This document shows positions 25,462 through 34,701 of a stretch of 43,049 nt of DNA, one piece after another. The position numbers were made by a program, and so were the translations under genes. Position 1 is the first letter of the stretch. Each line of letters begins with the position of its first letter. Under the pieces are notes generated by a model that saw nothing but the letters and a program-made list of their open reading frames with translations, ran no database searches and was not told where the DNA came from. The stretch comes from Butyrivibrio sp. (GTDB taxonomy: Bacteria; Bacillota; Clostridia; Lachnospirales; Lachnospiraceae): NCBI GenBank assembly GCA_024680925.1, contig JAILBM010000062.1:1-43049 (forward strand). The letters are read 5' to 3'.

Positions 25462-26652
25462 ATGAACATCGCGGATTTGTCGATGAAGACATCCTTTAAG
25501 CAAAGGGTGCTTCGAGAAGCTAAAAAGTTTATAAGAAAGCATAAGTATCTGACTGTACCGATTGTTTTAATAACTGTTATTTTACTTACAATAAATAACG
25601 TATTTTTCTTTTTTTACAGTAATACCAAGAAGTTTATATGTCTGGCCAGTGTAGTATTTTTCTTTGTTGCCAGTAGCAGTTTTTCTTATCCATCATTATC
25701 TTTAGATGTCAGCTTTGTTTCCAACACCAGTATTGATGAAAGAGAATATAACACTGTTTCTTCCGATGAGATTTTACCGGCAGATGCTGTAAATGATACT
25801 GTAGTTTTGGCGCAGGTTGAAGAAATTGATCCTGCTTTGTCTGCAATACCTGAAGATACAGTTGTTGATGAAATTGATATGGATGAAAACGGTACTGTAG
25901 AAACCTATTCTCTGGAAGATCTGTATATTTCAGAAAGTGATTCATCTGCTACAGAGTTATCTTCCGAAAATAGTGGTGACAGTGAAGAAGATGCTGTAAA
26001 TAGTATATCGTATAATGCTGAAAACAGTAATGATATTTCATCTGAATCTTCAGAAGATAGTGATAATAAAAAGTTTAGTAAGGATGATTGGAAGATTATT
26101 CTTGTAAATAAACAGCATCCTATTCCTGATGATTATGAATTTCCTCTGGGAGATCTTAATGCAAATATGCATTGCGATCAGCGTATCATTTCGAGTCTGT
26201 TTGATATGTTTACTGCAGCAAGTGCAGACGGAGTTAATCTGATCATCTGTTCTCCTTACAGAAACAGGTCCAGACAGGAAATGCTTTTTGCAAATAAGAT
26301 TGATTACTATATGGAAGCAGGCTTTTCATATATGGATGCATATAATCTTTCTTCTCAGGCAGTTACTATTCCCGGTTCAAGTGAACATCAGATTGGACTT
26401 GCCATTGATATTATAAGTGATACTTATTCATCTCTTGACGAGAATTTTGGCGATACTCTAGCGGGTAAATGGCTTGCAGAAAATAGCTATAAATATGGAT
26501 TTACCTTACGATATCCTGCAGGTAAGGAAAATATTACCAGTATTGAGTATGAACCATGGCATTTCCGTTATGTCGGCGTAGACGCAGCTACAGTAATGTA
26601 CGAGGAAGGCATTTGCCTTGAGGAATTCTGGAGCGAATATTTATATGACTAA
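25462..26652 (+). CDS. VanY-like D-alanyl-D-alanine carboxypeptidase (M15B)
   Basis: A membrane-anchored peptidoglycan peptidase of 396 residues. Two N-terminal hydrophobic stretches (about 30-51 and 57-78) anchor it, a Ser/Glu/Asp-rich acidic linker spans about 85-205, and the M15 domain follows. Zinc ligands are seen as His309 and Asp316 in SEHQIGLAID and His367 in EPWHFRY, with Glu364 as catalytic acid. It would trim the terminal D-Ala from stem peptides outside the membrane. There are no vanRS-like or other resistance genes here, so I regard it as a housekeeping cell-wall enzyme, not resistance. The stop overlaps an ATG at 26652 as TAATG, linking it to tgt. Confidence 0.88.
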   Translation: MNIADLSMKTSFKQRVLREAKKFIRKHKYLTVPIVLITVILLTINNVFFFFYSNTKKFICLASVVFFFVASSSFSYPSLSLDVSFVSNTSIDEREYNTVSSDEILPADAVNDTVVLAQVEEIDPALSAIPEDTVVDEIDMDENGTVETYSLEDLYISESDSSATELSSENSGDSEEDAVNSISYNAENSNDISSESSEDSDNKKFSKDDWKIILVNKQHPIPDDYEFPLGDLNANMHCDQRIISSLFDMFTAASADGVNLIICSPYRNRSRQEMLFANKIDYYMEAGFSYMDAYNLSSQAVTIPGSSEHQIGLAIDIISDTYSSLDENFGDTLAGKWLAENSYKYGFTLRYPAGKENITSIEYEPWHFRYVGVDAATVMYEEGICLEEFWSEYLYD

Positions 26653-26666
26653 TGGAGTTTGTTTAT

Positions 26667-27848
26667 ATGTATAAGGTTTTAAAGACTTCAGGCAGAGCCA
26701 AAAGAGCTCAGCTTGAAACAGTTCATGGAACAATTCAGACTCCTGTCTTTATGAATGTGGCCACAGTGGCAGCTATTAAAGGCGGAGTTTCTACAGAAGA
26801 TTTGGAGCAGATAGGAACACAGGTTGTATTATCCAATACCTATCATCTTCATTTAAGACCTGGTGATGACGTTATTTATAAAATGGGCGGGTTGCATAAG
26901 TTTATGTCATGCAATAAGCCCATTCTTACTGATTCCGGTGGATTTCAGGTTTTTTCCCTTGCTCAGAATCGTAAGATTAAGGAAGAAGGAGTTTATTTCC
27001 GTTCACACATTGATGGACATAAGCTTTTTATGGGGCCTGAAGAAAGCATGCGTATTCAGTCCCACATAGGTTCCACCATTGCCATGGCCTTTGATGAATG
27101 TCCGTCGGCAAGGGCAGAGCATGAATATGTTCAGATGTCTGTGGATAGAACCACAAGATGGCTTAGGCGATGCAAACGGGAAATGGACAGACTTAATTCT
27201 CTTCCCGATACAGTTAATCCTCATCAGCTTTTATTTGGTATAAATCAAGGTGCTATTTTTGATGATATAAGAATTGAACATGCCAAGGTTATTTCTGATA
27301 TGAACCTGGATGGATATGCAGTAGGTGGTCTTGCAGTAGGTGAGACTCATGAGCAGATGTATCATGTACTTGATAAGGTAGTTCCATATCTTCCACAGGA
27401 TAAACCGACATATCTTATGGGTGTTGGAACACCTGCCAATATACTTGAAGCTGTTGAGAGAGGAGTGGACTTTTTTGACTGCGTATATCCAAGCAGAAAT
27501 GGACGTCATGGACATCTTTATACCAAAAGAGGCCATATAAATCTTATGAATGCCAAATATGAGCTGGATAGCACTCCTATAGAAGATGGGTGTCAGTGTC
27601 CGGCCTGCAGAAGGTATTCAAAAAGTTATATCAGACATTTGCTTAAATCGGGTGAGATGCTTGGAATGAGACTTTGCGTTCTGCATAATCTGTATTTTTA
27701 TAATCATATGATGGAAGATATACGTACAGCCCTTGATGAAGGAAGATTTGAAACATATAAAAAAGATCTTCTCGAAAGTATGAAAGAGTTTGATAATGAT
27801 GATAATGCCGGCAAATATGATATTGCAAAGGGTTGGAAAAAAGGATAA
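26667..27848 (+). CDS. tgt: Queuine/preQ1 tRNA-guanine transglycosylase
   Basis: Tgt exchanges the wobble guanine of GUN tRNAs for preQ1. The protein has the DSGGFQVFSL motif, the substrate loop GGLAVGE, the nucleophile Asp in FDCVYPSRNGRHGHLYT and the zinc site CQCPACRRYSKSYIRH with a later His in LHNL. The frame starts at an ATG at 26652, but I prefer the ATG at 26667 because the protein then begins MYKVLKTSG like the family and GGAG (26654-26657) lies 9 bases upstream; this gives 393 residues. yajC follows, a common tgt-yajC order, but with its own promoter between. Confidence 0.95.
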   Translation: MYKVLKTSGRAKRAQLETVHGTIQTPVFMNVATVAAIKGGVSTEDLEQIGTQVVLSNTYHLHLRPGDDVIYKMGGLHKFMSCNKPILTDSGGFQVFSLAQNRKIKEEGVYFRSHIDGHKLFMGPEESMRIQSHIGSTIAMAFDECPSARAEHEYVQMSVDRTTRWLRRCKREMDRLNSLPDTVNPHQLLFGINQGAIFDDIRIEHAKVISDMNLDGYAVGGLAVGETHEQMYHVLDKVVPYLPQDKPTYLMGVGTPANILEAVERGVDFFDCVYPSRNGRHGHLYTKRGHINLMNAKYELDSTPIEDGCQCPACRRYSKSYIRHLLKSGEMLGMRLCVLHNLYFYNHMMEDIRTALDEGRFETYKKDLLESMKEFDNDDNAGKYDIAKGWKKG

Positions 27849-27895
27849 TAAAATAAATCAAGATAATTATATTGCATTTAATTAAATATTATCTC

Positions 27896-27924
27896 TTGTA
27901 ATAAAATATTATTTTGTGTATGAT
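27896..27924 (+). promoter_or_regulatory. Promoter of yajC
   Basis: TTGTAA (27896-27901), 17 bases, TATGAT (27919-27924). The RNA would start near 27931, just ahead of the GGAGG (27948-27952) of yajC. I see no terminator hairpin after tgt, so readthrough is also possible. Confidence 0.6.
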
Positions 27925-27960
27925 TGATTAGTGATTATTTAATGCTTGGAGGCATATGGT

Positions 27961-28329
27961 ATGAGTAATTTTGGAGTATTGTTAACAACAACTGATGCAG
28001 CGGCTGCAGGATCAGGATCAAGTCTTATGATTATTGTTATCTATGTATTGATCTTTGCTGCATTTTATTTCTTTATGATCCGTCCTCAGAAAAAGAGTGA
28101 GAGACAGAAAGCGCAGACAATAGCTGCTCTTGAAGTTGGAGATAGCGTAAGAACAACGGGCGGTTTTATCGGAACTGTTATTGATATCAGTGAAGAAGCT
28201 GTTATTGTTGAATTTGGTAACAACAAGAATTGCCGAATCCCAATGGTTAAGGAAGCTATAGTAGAGGTTGAAAAGCCTCAGGATGCAGTTATTAAAGAAG
28301 AGCCTGCAAACGACAAGAAGAAAAAGTAA
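27961..28329 (+). CDS. yajC: Preprotein translocase subunit YajC
   Basis: YajC is a small single-pass membrane protein of the Sec accessory complex (SecDF-YajC). The 122 residues have one helix (IIVIYVLIFAAFYFFMIRP) followed by PQKKSERQKAQ and the conserved LEVGDSVRTTGGFIGTV segment, then a charged tail. The start is the ATG at 27961 with GGAGG 8 bases upstream; an in-frame TTG at 27946 would overlap the ribosome site. secD and secF are not in the window. It is followed by a good terminator. Confidence 0.94.
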   Translation: MSNFGVLLTTTDAAAAGSGSSLMIIVIYVLIFAAFYFFMIRPQKKSERQKAQTIAALEVGDSVRTTGGFIGTVIDISEEAVIVEFGNNKNCRIPMVKEAIVEVEKPQDAVIKEEPANDKKKK

Positions 28330-28357
28330 TTTTTCCGAGTAAATTTGATTTTTAAAA

Positions 28358-28395
28358 CGCTGCGTTAGGCTTATAGGTCTGATGCAGCGCTTTTT
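28358..28395 (+). terminator. Rho-independent terminator after yajC
   Basis: CGCTGCGTTAGGCT (28358-28371) pairs with GGTCTGATGCAGCG (28376-28389), with four G-T wobbles and a TATA loop, then a run of T (28391-28395). leuB begins 27 bases later. No separate promoter is obvious for leuB, so some readthrough, or a promoter hidden in yajC, may drive it. Confidence 0.85.
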
Positions 28396-28421
28396 ACAAG
28401 ATAAGATGAGGAGAAATAAGT

Positions 28422-29516
28422 ATGAAAATGAATATTGCTTGTATTCCGGGTGATGGAATAGGTCCTGAGATTGTTGCTCAGGCTAAAAAGGTTCTTGACC
28501 ATGTAGGGGAAAAATTTGGTCATGAATTTGTTTTCACAGATGTTTACATGGGAGGATGTTCCATTGATAAGTTTGGAGTGCCTCTTACTGACGAGACTAT
28601 TGAGATAGCAAAGTCATCTGATGCAGTTCTTATGGGTTCGATTGGAGGAAATACTTCTACTTCACCCTGGTATAAGCTTGAACCGAGCCTTAGACCTGAA
28701 GCAGGACTTTTAAAGATTCGTAAGGAGCTTAACTTATTTGCTAATTTAAGACCTGCATTTCTTTATTCTGAACTTAAGGATTCCTGTCCTTTAAAGGAAG
28801 CTACAGGAGATAAGGGATTTGACCTTTTGATAATGCGTGAGCTTACAGGCGGATTGTATTTTGGACAAAGAGAGACTAAAGAAGTAAATGGCGAGAAATG
28901 TGCTATAGATACTCTTGAATATAAAGAGAGTGAGATCAGACGAATCGCCATCAGAGCCTTCGATGTTGCCATGAAGAGAAGAAAAAAGGTTACAAGCGTT
29001 GATAAGGCTAATGTTCTTGATTCTTCAAGATTGTGGAGAGCAGTCGTTAATGAAGTAGCCAAGGATTATCCTGAAGTTGAACTTGAGCATATGCTGGTTG
29101 ATAACTGCGCTATGCAGCTTGTTAAGGATCCTGCTCAGTTTGATGTTATTTTAACTGAGAATATGTTTGGTGATATTCTTTCTGATGAAGCCAGCATGAT
29201 CACAGGCTCTATAGGAATGCTCCCAAGTGCTTCTCTTAATGAAACAAGCTTTGGATTATATGAGCCAAGCCATGGAAGTGCACCGGATATTGCGGGTATG
29301 GATATTGCCAATCCTATTGCTACAATTCTCTCAGCAGCCATGATGCTTAGATATTCTTTTGATTTATCAAAGGAAGCTGATGCTATAGAAAATGCAGTAA
29401 CAAAGGTTCTTGAAGAAGGCTATCGTACAAAAGATCTTATGCCTTTAACAGATTCGGATAAGTTTGAACTTTGCGGCTGCGTTAAGATGGGTGATTTGAT
29501 TGCAGAAAGAATCTAA
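28422..29516 (+). CDS. leuB: 3-isopropylmalate dehydrogenase
   Basis: LeuB oxidises and decarboxylates 3-isopropylmalate with NAD+ in leucine synthesis. The 364 residues contain the family motifs [50 protein letters not shown] and [19 protein letters not shown] (28408-28413) serves the ATG. leuA, leuC and leuD are not in the window. A membrane glycosyltransferase gene starts inside the last 17 bases, and ilvD and ilvB follow, so leuB probably leads a branched-chain amino acid operon. Confidence 0.96.
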   Translation: MKMNIACIPGDGIGPEIVAQAKKVLDHVGEKFGHEFVFTDVYMGGCSIDKFGVPLTDETIEIAKSSDAVLMGSIGGNTSTSPWYKLEPSLRPEAGLLKIRKELNLFANLRPAFLYSELKDSCPLKEATGDKGFDLLIMRELTGGLYFGQRETKEVNGEKCAIDTLEYKESEIRRIAIRAFDVAMKRRKKVTSVDKANVLDSSRLWRAVVNEVAKDYPEVELEHMLVDNCAMQLVKDPAQFDVILTENMFGDILSDEASMITGSIGMLPSASLNETSFGLYEPSHGSAPDIAGMDIANPIATILSAAMMLRYSFDLSKEADAIENAVTKVLEEGYRTKDLMPLTDSDKFELCGCVKMGDLIAERI

Positions 29517-31215
29517 TTCCACTACACAACAGAATAATTTTCTGGATTATTTGCCTACAAAGCCGGAATCCATAGCAGTTACTTTATTTATTATTGCTAT
29601 GGGAATCTATTACTTTTGGCGAATGTTCTGGCTTACGCCCTGGTATGATGAGCTCTATACATACTATACTTTTATAAGTAAAGGTCCTATATATGCTGCT
29701 ATTCACTGGCCGGTACCTAATAACCATGTTGGATATTCTGTATTATCAGCATTTCTTGATTATTCCGGAATATCATTTATTGGTTTAAGGGGAGTAAGTT
29801 ATATCTGTGCTATTGCTAATCTTATTTTGATATATAGACTTGCCTGCAGATATTTATCCTATTGGCTTTCATTTTCTACTGTGGTTATCTACAGTGGCTT
29901 TAGAATTGTAAATGATCTTTCGGTACAGGGAAGAGGTTATACACTTTCCACTACGTGCTTTTTGGTATCGGTAATTTGTATTATTGATATTTGTATGATG
30001 GGCAAAGTAAAAAAGTCGACCTATATATGGTTTGTGGTGGCATTGTTTTACGGGCTTTACGTGGTTCCAACAAGTATTTACTGGGTTATACCGGTATGCC
30101 TTGCAGGGGGATTATATCTGCTTATAAATGGTATTCGTACCGGGAAGTATAGAGAAAAAGGCTTTTGGACTACTTCTTATATGGTAAAATTGAAATGCCT
30201 GGTAATAGCAGGTGTTGTTGCTGCTTTAGTTACGCTTTTTCTCTATTCTGTAATATGGCTTGCCATAGGCTGTAATTATCTGACAGATGATGTTACAAGT
30301 GCATTTTATGGTATGGGACATTTGTATACGCTTATTCATGCGCCTTTTAAGTCTTATTTTACAGGGATTCATCTTATGACCTCTACCTCATATATTCAGG
30401 GAAGCGGAAGAGATGGTTTTTTTGCAGAACTGCCTAAATACTTTGTATATCTGTTTAATTATTTTCTTAATGGTTATGGCGTTTTTATTGCAATAGTAGT
30501 ACTTTTGGCACTAATTATATTACTGGCACAGTGTATAAGACATTTTCAGTACAGTAAAACTCTTTTTAATCTAATATATATTTGCTGTATCATATTTGTT
30601 CCGGTCATGCTTTTTGCCCAGGGGAATTTACCCTATCTTTATCTTCGTATCTTTTCCTATGGCGGAGTACTGGTGGCTTTTGCCTTTACAACCACTCTGG
30701 ATCATATAATAAATATGAGTAACAGAATATATAACAGATTCAGAGGCTTTAAGGAAGAGACAACAGATTTTGAACTTACGGGAACTGTTAATATTAAGCT
30801 AAATGAAGATGATAAATGGTATCAAAGTGCAGGAGTATATATTCCTGTAGTTCTTATATGTATTTGCTTTGGGGTTATATTTAGTGATTCCTCTTATCAT
30901 GTACAACTTGGTACAAGAGAGCATAGCCTTAGTGAAGCACTTTATATGGCTGATTTAAATAAGCGTAGTAATATTTGCGTTACGGATTTTGAAGAACAAT
31001 ATCTTTTGAAGTTCGGATGGGATATTGATTGCACCAACACAGAAATAGAAGGTTCAGATATGGTTATTTTAAATAAATGTATGCTGACAGAAAACTATTA
31101 TGGTGCAGATTCTTATTTGTATTTTGTTAATTATGATTCAATACCATGGGATTATATAAACAGTAATCTGATTAAATCCTATGAAAATGAAGATTTTATT
31201 TTATTTGTTAAATGA
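29500..31215 (+). CDS. Membrane glycosyltransferase of GT-C (ArnT/PMT-like) type
   Basis: The 571-residue protein has about 11-12 membrane helices. The first outside loop carries Asp50-Glu51 in [11 protein letters not shown], the acidic motif typical of GT-C enzymes that use polyprenyl-phosphate sugars. The last 100 residues are soluble. The sugar and acceptor are unknown. The start appears to be a TTG at 29500, since the next methionine lies inside the first membrane helix; TGGGTG (29488-29493) may be its ribosome site. It overlaps leuB by 17 bases and is followed by ilvD after 72 bases, so an envelope gene is embedded in an amino acid operon. Confidence 0.8.
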   Translation: MQKESNSTTQQNNFLDYLPTKPESIAVTLFIIAMGIYYFWRMFWLTPWYDELYTYYTFISKGPIYAAIHWPVPNNHVGYSVLSAFLDYSGISFIGLRGVSYICAIANLILIYRLACRYLSYWLSFSTVVIYSGFRIVNDLSVQGRGYTLSTTCFLVSVICIIDICMMGKVKKSTYIWFVVALFYGLYVVPTSIYWVIPVCLAGGLYLLINGIRTGKYREKGFWTTSYMVKLKCLVIAGVVAALVTLFLYSVIWLAIGCNYLTDDVTSAFYGMGHLYTLIHAPFKSYFTGIHLMTSTSYIQGSGRDGFFAELPKYFVYLFNYFLNGYGVFIAIVVLLALIILLAQCIRHFQYSKTLFNLIYICCIIFVPVMLFAQGNLPYLYLRIFSYGGVLVAFAFTTTLDHIINMSNRIYNRFRGFKEETTDFELTGTVNIKLNEDDKWYQSAGVYIPVVLICICFGVIFSDSSYHVQLGTREHSLSEALYMADLNKRSNICVTDFEEQYLLKFGWDIDCTNTEIEGSDMVILNKCMLTENYYGADSYLYFVNYDSIPWDYINSNLIKSYENEDFILFVK

Positions 31216-31287
31216 TTTTAGTAAAAACGGGCATTATGTGGCTTTGACCAACAGAGCATAGAATAAAGGTATAAGGAGATTAAAACT

Positions 31288-32958
31288 ATGAATAGTGATC
31301 GCGTACTTAGAGGGCTTCAGCAGGCTCCTCACAGAAGTCTTTTTGGGGCACTCGGATTTACAGAAGAGGAAAGAAGAAGACCTCTTATAGGTATTGTTAA
31401 TTCTCAAAGTGATATTGTTCCGGGACATATGGAGCTTAACAGAATTGCTGAGGCAGTTAAAATGGGTGTTGCCGAAGCAGGCGGAACTCCTGTAGTAGTT
31501 CCTGCCATAGCTGTTTGTGATGGTATTGCCATGGGACATATTGGTATGAAATATTCTCTGGTTACAAGAGATCTTATTTGTGACAGTACAGAATGTCTTG
31601 CAATGGCTCATGGTTTTGACGGACTTGTTATGATTCCTAACTGTGATAAGACTGTTCCGGGTATGCTTATGGCTGCTGCAAGAATCAATATTCCTACAAT
31701 ATTCTGTTCCGGTGGTCCTATGATGGCAGGAAGAGTTGATGGCAGAAAACGTTCACTTTCTTCTATGTTCGAAGCTGTAGGTTCAGTTTCAGCCGGTAAA
31801 ATGACAGAAGAAAAACTTGCTGAATATGAGACAAAGGCTTGTCCAACCTGTGGATCCTGCTCAGGTATGTATACAGCTAATTCCATGAACTGTCTTACTG
31901 AAGCTATAGGTATGGGTCTTAGAGGTAACGGAACCATTCCTGAAGTATATTCAGACAGATTAAGACTGGCAAAACATGCCGGATACCAGATCATGGAGCT
32001 GGTAAAAAATAATATCAGACCAAAGGATATTATGACTGAAAAGGCATTCCATAATGCTATGACTGTAGATATGGCTCTTGGATGCTCTACAAATACTATG
32101 CTTCATCTTCCTGCTATTGCTCATGAAGCAGGTGTGCCTCTTGATATGGAAATGGCTAATGATATTTCTGCAGTTACACCTAACCTTTGTCATCTTGCTC
32201 CTGCAGGTCCTACTTATATTGAAGACCTTAATGAGGCAGGTGGTGTTTATGCGGTCATGGCGGAACTTTGCAAGAAGAATCTTCTTGATACAACAGCTCT
32301 TACTGTTACAGGAAAGACAGTAGGTGAAAATCTTGAGGGAGTTGTAAATCTTGATCCTGAAGTAATAAGACCTATTGATAATCCTTATATGGCAACAGGT
32401 GGAATTGCTGTTCTTAAGGGTAATATCGCTCCTGATACAGGTATTGTTAAAAAGAGTGCTGTTGCACCTGAGATGATGGTACACGAAGGACCTGCAAGAG
32501 TATTTGATTGCGAAGAGGATGCAATTGCTGCAATTCTTGGTGGAAAGATTGTTGCAGGAGATGTAGTTGTTATCAGATATGAAGGACCTAAGGGCGGACC
32601 TGGTATGAGAGAGATGCTTAATCCTACATCTGCTATTGCGGGCATGGGACTTGGTTCATCTGTAGCTCTTATAACTGATGGCAGATTCTCAGGCGCAAGC
32701 CGTGGTGCTTCAATTGGACATGTATCTCCAGAAGCTGCTGTAGGCGGACCTATTGCTCTTGTTGAAGAGGGAGATATTATATGCATTGATATACCTAATA
32801 ATTCACTTAATGTTAAGGTATCAGATGAAGAACTTGCCAAGAGAAAAGAGAAATGGCAGCCAAGAGAGCCTAAGGTTACAACCGGTTACCTTTCAAGATA
32901 CAGAGAACTTGTTACAAGCGGTAACAGGGGAGCAATTCTTGAAGTTCCTAAAAAGTGA
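31288..32958 (+). CDS. ilvD: Dihydroxy-acid dehydratase
   Basis: IlvD dehydrates dihydroxyisovalerate and dihydroxymethylvalerate to the keto acids of valine and isoleucine. The 556 residues contain the iron-sulfur cysteines in [15 protein letters not shown] and [17 protein letters not shown], the GLRGNGTIP segment and the C-terminal [21 protein letters not shown] motif. AAGGAG precedes the ATG at good spacing. ilvB follows after 51 bases. ilvC is not in the window. Confidence 0.97.
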   Translation: MNSDRVLRGLQQAPHRSLFGALGFTEEERRRPLIGIVNSQSDIVPGHMELNRIAEAVKMGVAEAGGTPVVVPAIAVCDGIAMGHIGMKYSLVTRDLICDSTECLAMAHGFDGLVMIPNCDKTVPGMLMAAARINIPTIFCSGGPMMAGRVDGRKRSLSSMFEAVGSVSAGKMTEEKLAEYETKACPTCGSCSGMYTANSMNCLTEAIGMGLRGNGTIPEVYSDRLRLAKHAGYQIMELVKNNIRPKDIMTEKAFHNAMTVDMALGCSTNTMLHLPAIAHEAGVPLDMEMANDISAVTPNLCHLAPAGPTYIEDLNEAGGVYAVMAELCKKNLLDTTALTVTGKTVGENLEGVVNLDPEVIRPIDNPYMATGGIAVLKGNIAPDTGIVKKSAVAPEMMVHEGPARVFDCEEDAIAAILGGKIVAGDVVVIRYEGPKGGPGMREMLNPTSAIAGMGLGSSVALITDGRFSGASRGASIGHVSPEAAVGGPIALVEEGDIICIDIPNNSLNVKVSDEELAKRKEKWQPREPKVTTGYLSRYRELVTSGNRGAILEVPKK

Positions 32959-33009
32959 TTTTGAAAAATTATTATTAAAATTAGGAATAATATTGAATGG
33001 AGTAAAATT

Positions 33010-34701
33010 ATGCAGTTAACGGGAGCACAAATTGTACTTGAATGTCTCAAGGAACAGGGAGTAGATACTGTTTTTGGTTATCCGGGCGGTACTATATTAA
33101 ATATTTATGATGAATTATATAAGCAAAGGGATTTTTTTAATCATGTTCTGACTTCCCATGAGCAGGGTGCTGCTCATGCGGCAGACGGATATGCAAGATC
33201 TACAGGCAAGGTTGGTGTATGTATGGCTACCAGCGGCCCGGGATCTACAAATCTTGTAACAGGTATTGCCACTGCTTATATGGACTCAGTACCTATCGTA
33301 GCAATTACATGTAATGTAAATCTGCCTCTACTTGGTAAGGATTCTTTCCATGTGGTTGATATTGCAGGTATTACAATGCCTATCACAAAGCATGGATTTA
33401 TTGTTAAGGATGTTAATAACCTTGCCTATACAATAAGAAGAGCTTTTGAAATAGCTATTTCCGGAAGACCGGGTCCTGTACTTATTGATATTACCAAGGA
33501 CGTTACTGCAAAGGTTGCAGAATATGAGCCATGCAAAATTACACATAGTGCTCCTGAAAAGAAATACAGTCCTGAGGAGATAACACAGGCTGCAGAAATG
33601 ATAAATAATGCCAAAAAGCCTTTTATCTATGTGGGCGGCGGAGCTGTAATCTCGGGTGCTGATAAAGAGCTTTCAGAATTTGCTCATAAGATAGATTCAC
33701 CTGTTTGTGATACACTTATGGGTAAGGGTGCCTTTGACGGAAGAGATGAATTATATACCGGAATGATCGGAATGCATGGTACTAAGACTTCTAATTTTGG
33801 TGTAAGTGAATGTGATCTCCTTATTGCTCTTGGTGCACGTTTTTCCGACAGAGTTATAGGTAATGCATCAACCTTTGCAAGAGGTGCCAAGATTCTTCAT
33901 ATTGATGTGGATGCAGCTGAAATCAACAAAAATATCCGTGTTGACAGAGCTGTTGTCGGAGATTTAAAGCAGGTACTTACAGATCTTAATAAAGAGGTTA
34001 AGGAAGTAAAACATACAGAGTGGCTTGAGCATATAAAGGAATTTGAGAAAAAATTTCCAATGAATTATGATCATACAAATCTTACCTGTCCATACATTAT
34101 TGAAGAGCTTGACCGTATAACCAAAGGCGATGCTATTATTTCAACTGATGTTGGTCAGCATCAGATGTGGGCTGCCCAGTATTATAAATATAATAAGCCA
34201 AGGACCTTCCTTACTTCCGGTGGTCTTGGTACAATGGGTTATGGACTTGGTGCTGTAATCGGTGCTCAGGTTGGTAATCCAGATAAGATTTGTGTTAATA
34301 TTGCAGGAGACGGCTGCTTTAGAATGAATATGAATGAGTTGGCTACTGCATCAAGATATAATATTCCTATTATTGAAATTGTAATCAACAATCATGTTCT
34401 TGGAATGGTAAGGCAGTGGCAGACTCTTTTCTACGGAAAGAGATATTCCAATACAGTTTTTGAAGATAAGGTTGATTATTGTAAGGTTGCAGAGGCACTT
34501 GGATGTGCTGCAATCAGAGTTACAAAAAAAGAAGAGGTTGGTCCGGCAATTGAAAAGGCTATAAGTCTTAAAGCTCCGGTTCTTATTGATTGTGCTATTT
34601 GTGAGGACGATAAGGTATTCCCTATGGTTCCTGCAGGTGCACCTATAAGTGAAGCTTTTGATGCGAAGGATCTTGCTCAGAAAGAAAAAGAGAAAAACTA
34701 A
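33010..34701 (+). CDS. ilvB: Acetolactate synthase, large (catalytic) subunit
   Basis: This ThDP enzyme joins pyruvate units to acetolactate, or pyruvate and 2-ketobutyrate to acetohydroxybutyrate. The 563 residues show FGYPGGTILNIYDEL, the catalytic Glu in SHEQGAAHAADGYAR, ATSGPGSTN and the ThDP/Mg motif GDGCFRMNMNELATA with VINNHVLGMVRQWQ. GGAG before the ATG supports the start. The regulatory subunit ilvN is not adjacent: an L,D-transpeptidase gene starts at the very next base after the stop. With an FAD-AHAS-like architecture and ilvD upstream, an anabolic role is more likely than a catabolic AlsS role. Confidence 0.94.
   Translation: MQLTGAQIVLECLKEQGVDTVFGYPGGTILNIYDELYKQRDFFNHVLTSHEQGAAHAADGYARSTGKVGVCMATSGPGSTNLVTGIATAYMDSVPIVAITCNVNLPLLGKDSFHVVDIAGITMPITKHGFIVKDVNNLAYTIRRAFEIAISGRPGPVLIDITKDVTAKVAEYEPCKITHSAPEKKYSPEEITQAAEMINNAKKPFIYVGGGAVISGADKELSEFAHKIDSPVCDTLMGKGAFDGRDELYTGMIGMHGTKTSNFGVSECDLLIALGARFSDRVIGNASTFARGAKILHIDVDAAEINKNIRVDRAVVGDLKQVLTDLNKEVKEVKHTEWLEHIKEFEKKFPMNYDHTNLTCPYIIEELDRITKGDAIISTDVGQHQMWAAQYYKYNKPRTFLTSGGLGTMGYGLGAVIGAQVGNPDKICVNIAGDGCFRMNMNELATASRYNIPIIEIVINNHVLGMVRQWQTLFYGKRYSNTVFEDKVDYCKVAEALGCAAIRVTKKEEVGPAIEKAISLKAPVLIDCAICEDDKVFPMVPAGAPISEAFDAKDLAQKEKEKN

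Noticed and set aside
25462-26652. Vancomycin resistance gene
   Set aside because: The protein is VanY-like in its peptidase domain, but no vanH, vanA, vanX or sensor-regulator genes are near, and the neighbour is tgt. A housekeeping carboxypeptidase is more likely.
28330-28421. Leucine attenuator before leuB
   Set aside because: There is a terminator hairpin, but no leader peptide with Leu codons and no T-box; it is best read as the yajC terminator.
31960-32484. Long open frame antisense to ilvD
   Set aside because: It is rich in Cys, Ser, His and Asn in a shadow pattern, has no ribosome site, and lies wholly inside a well-supported gene.
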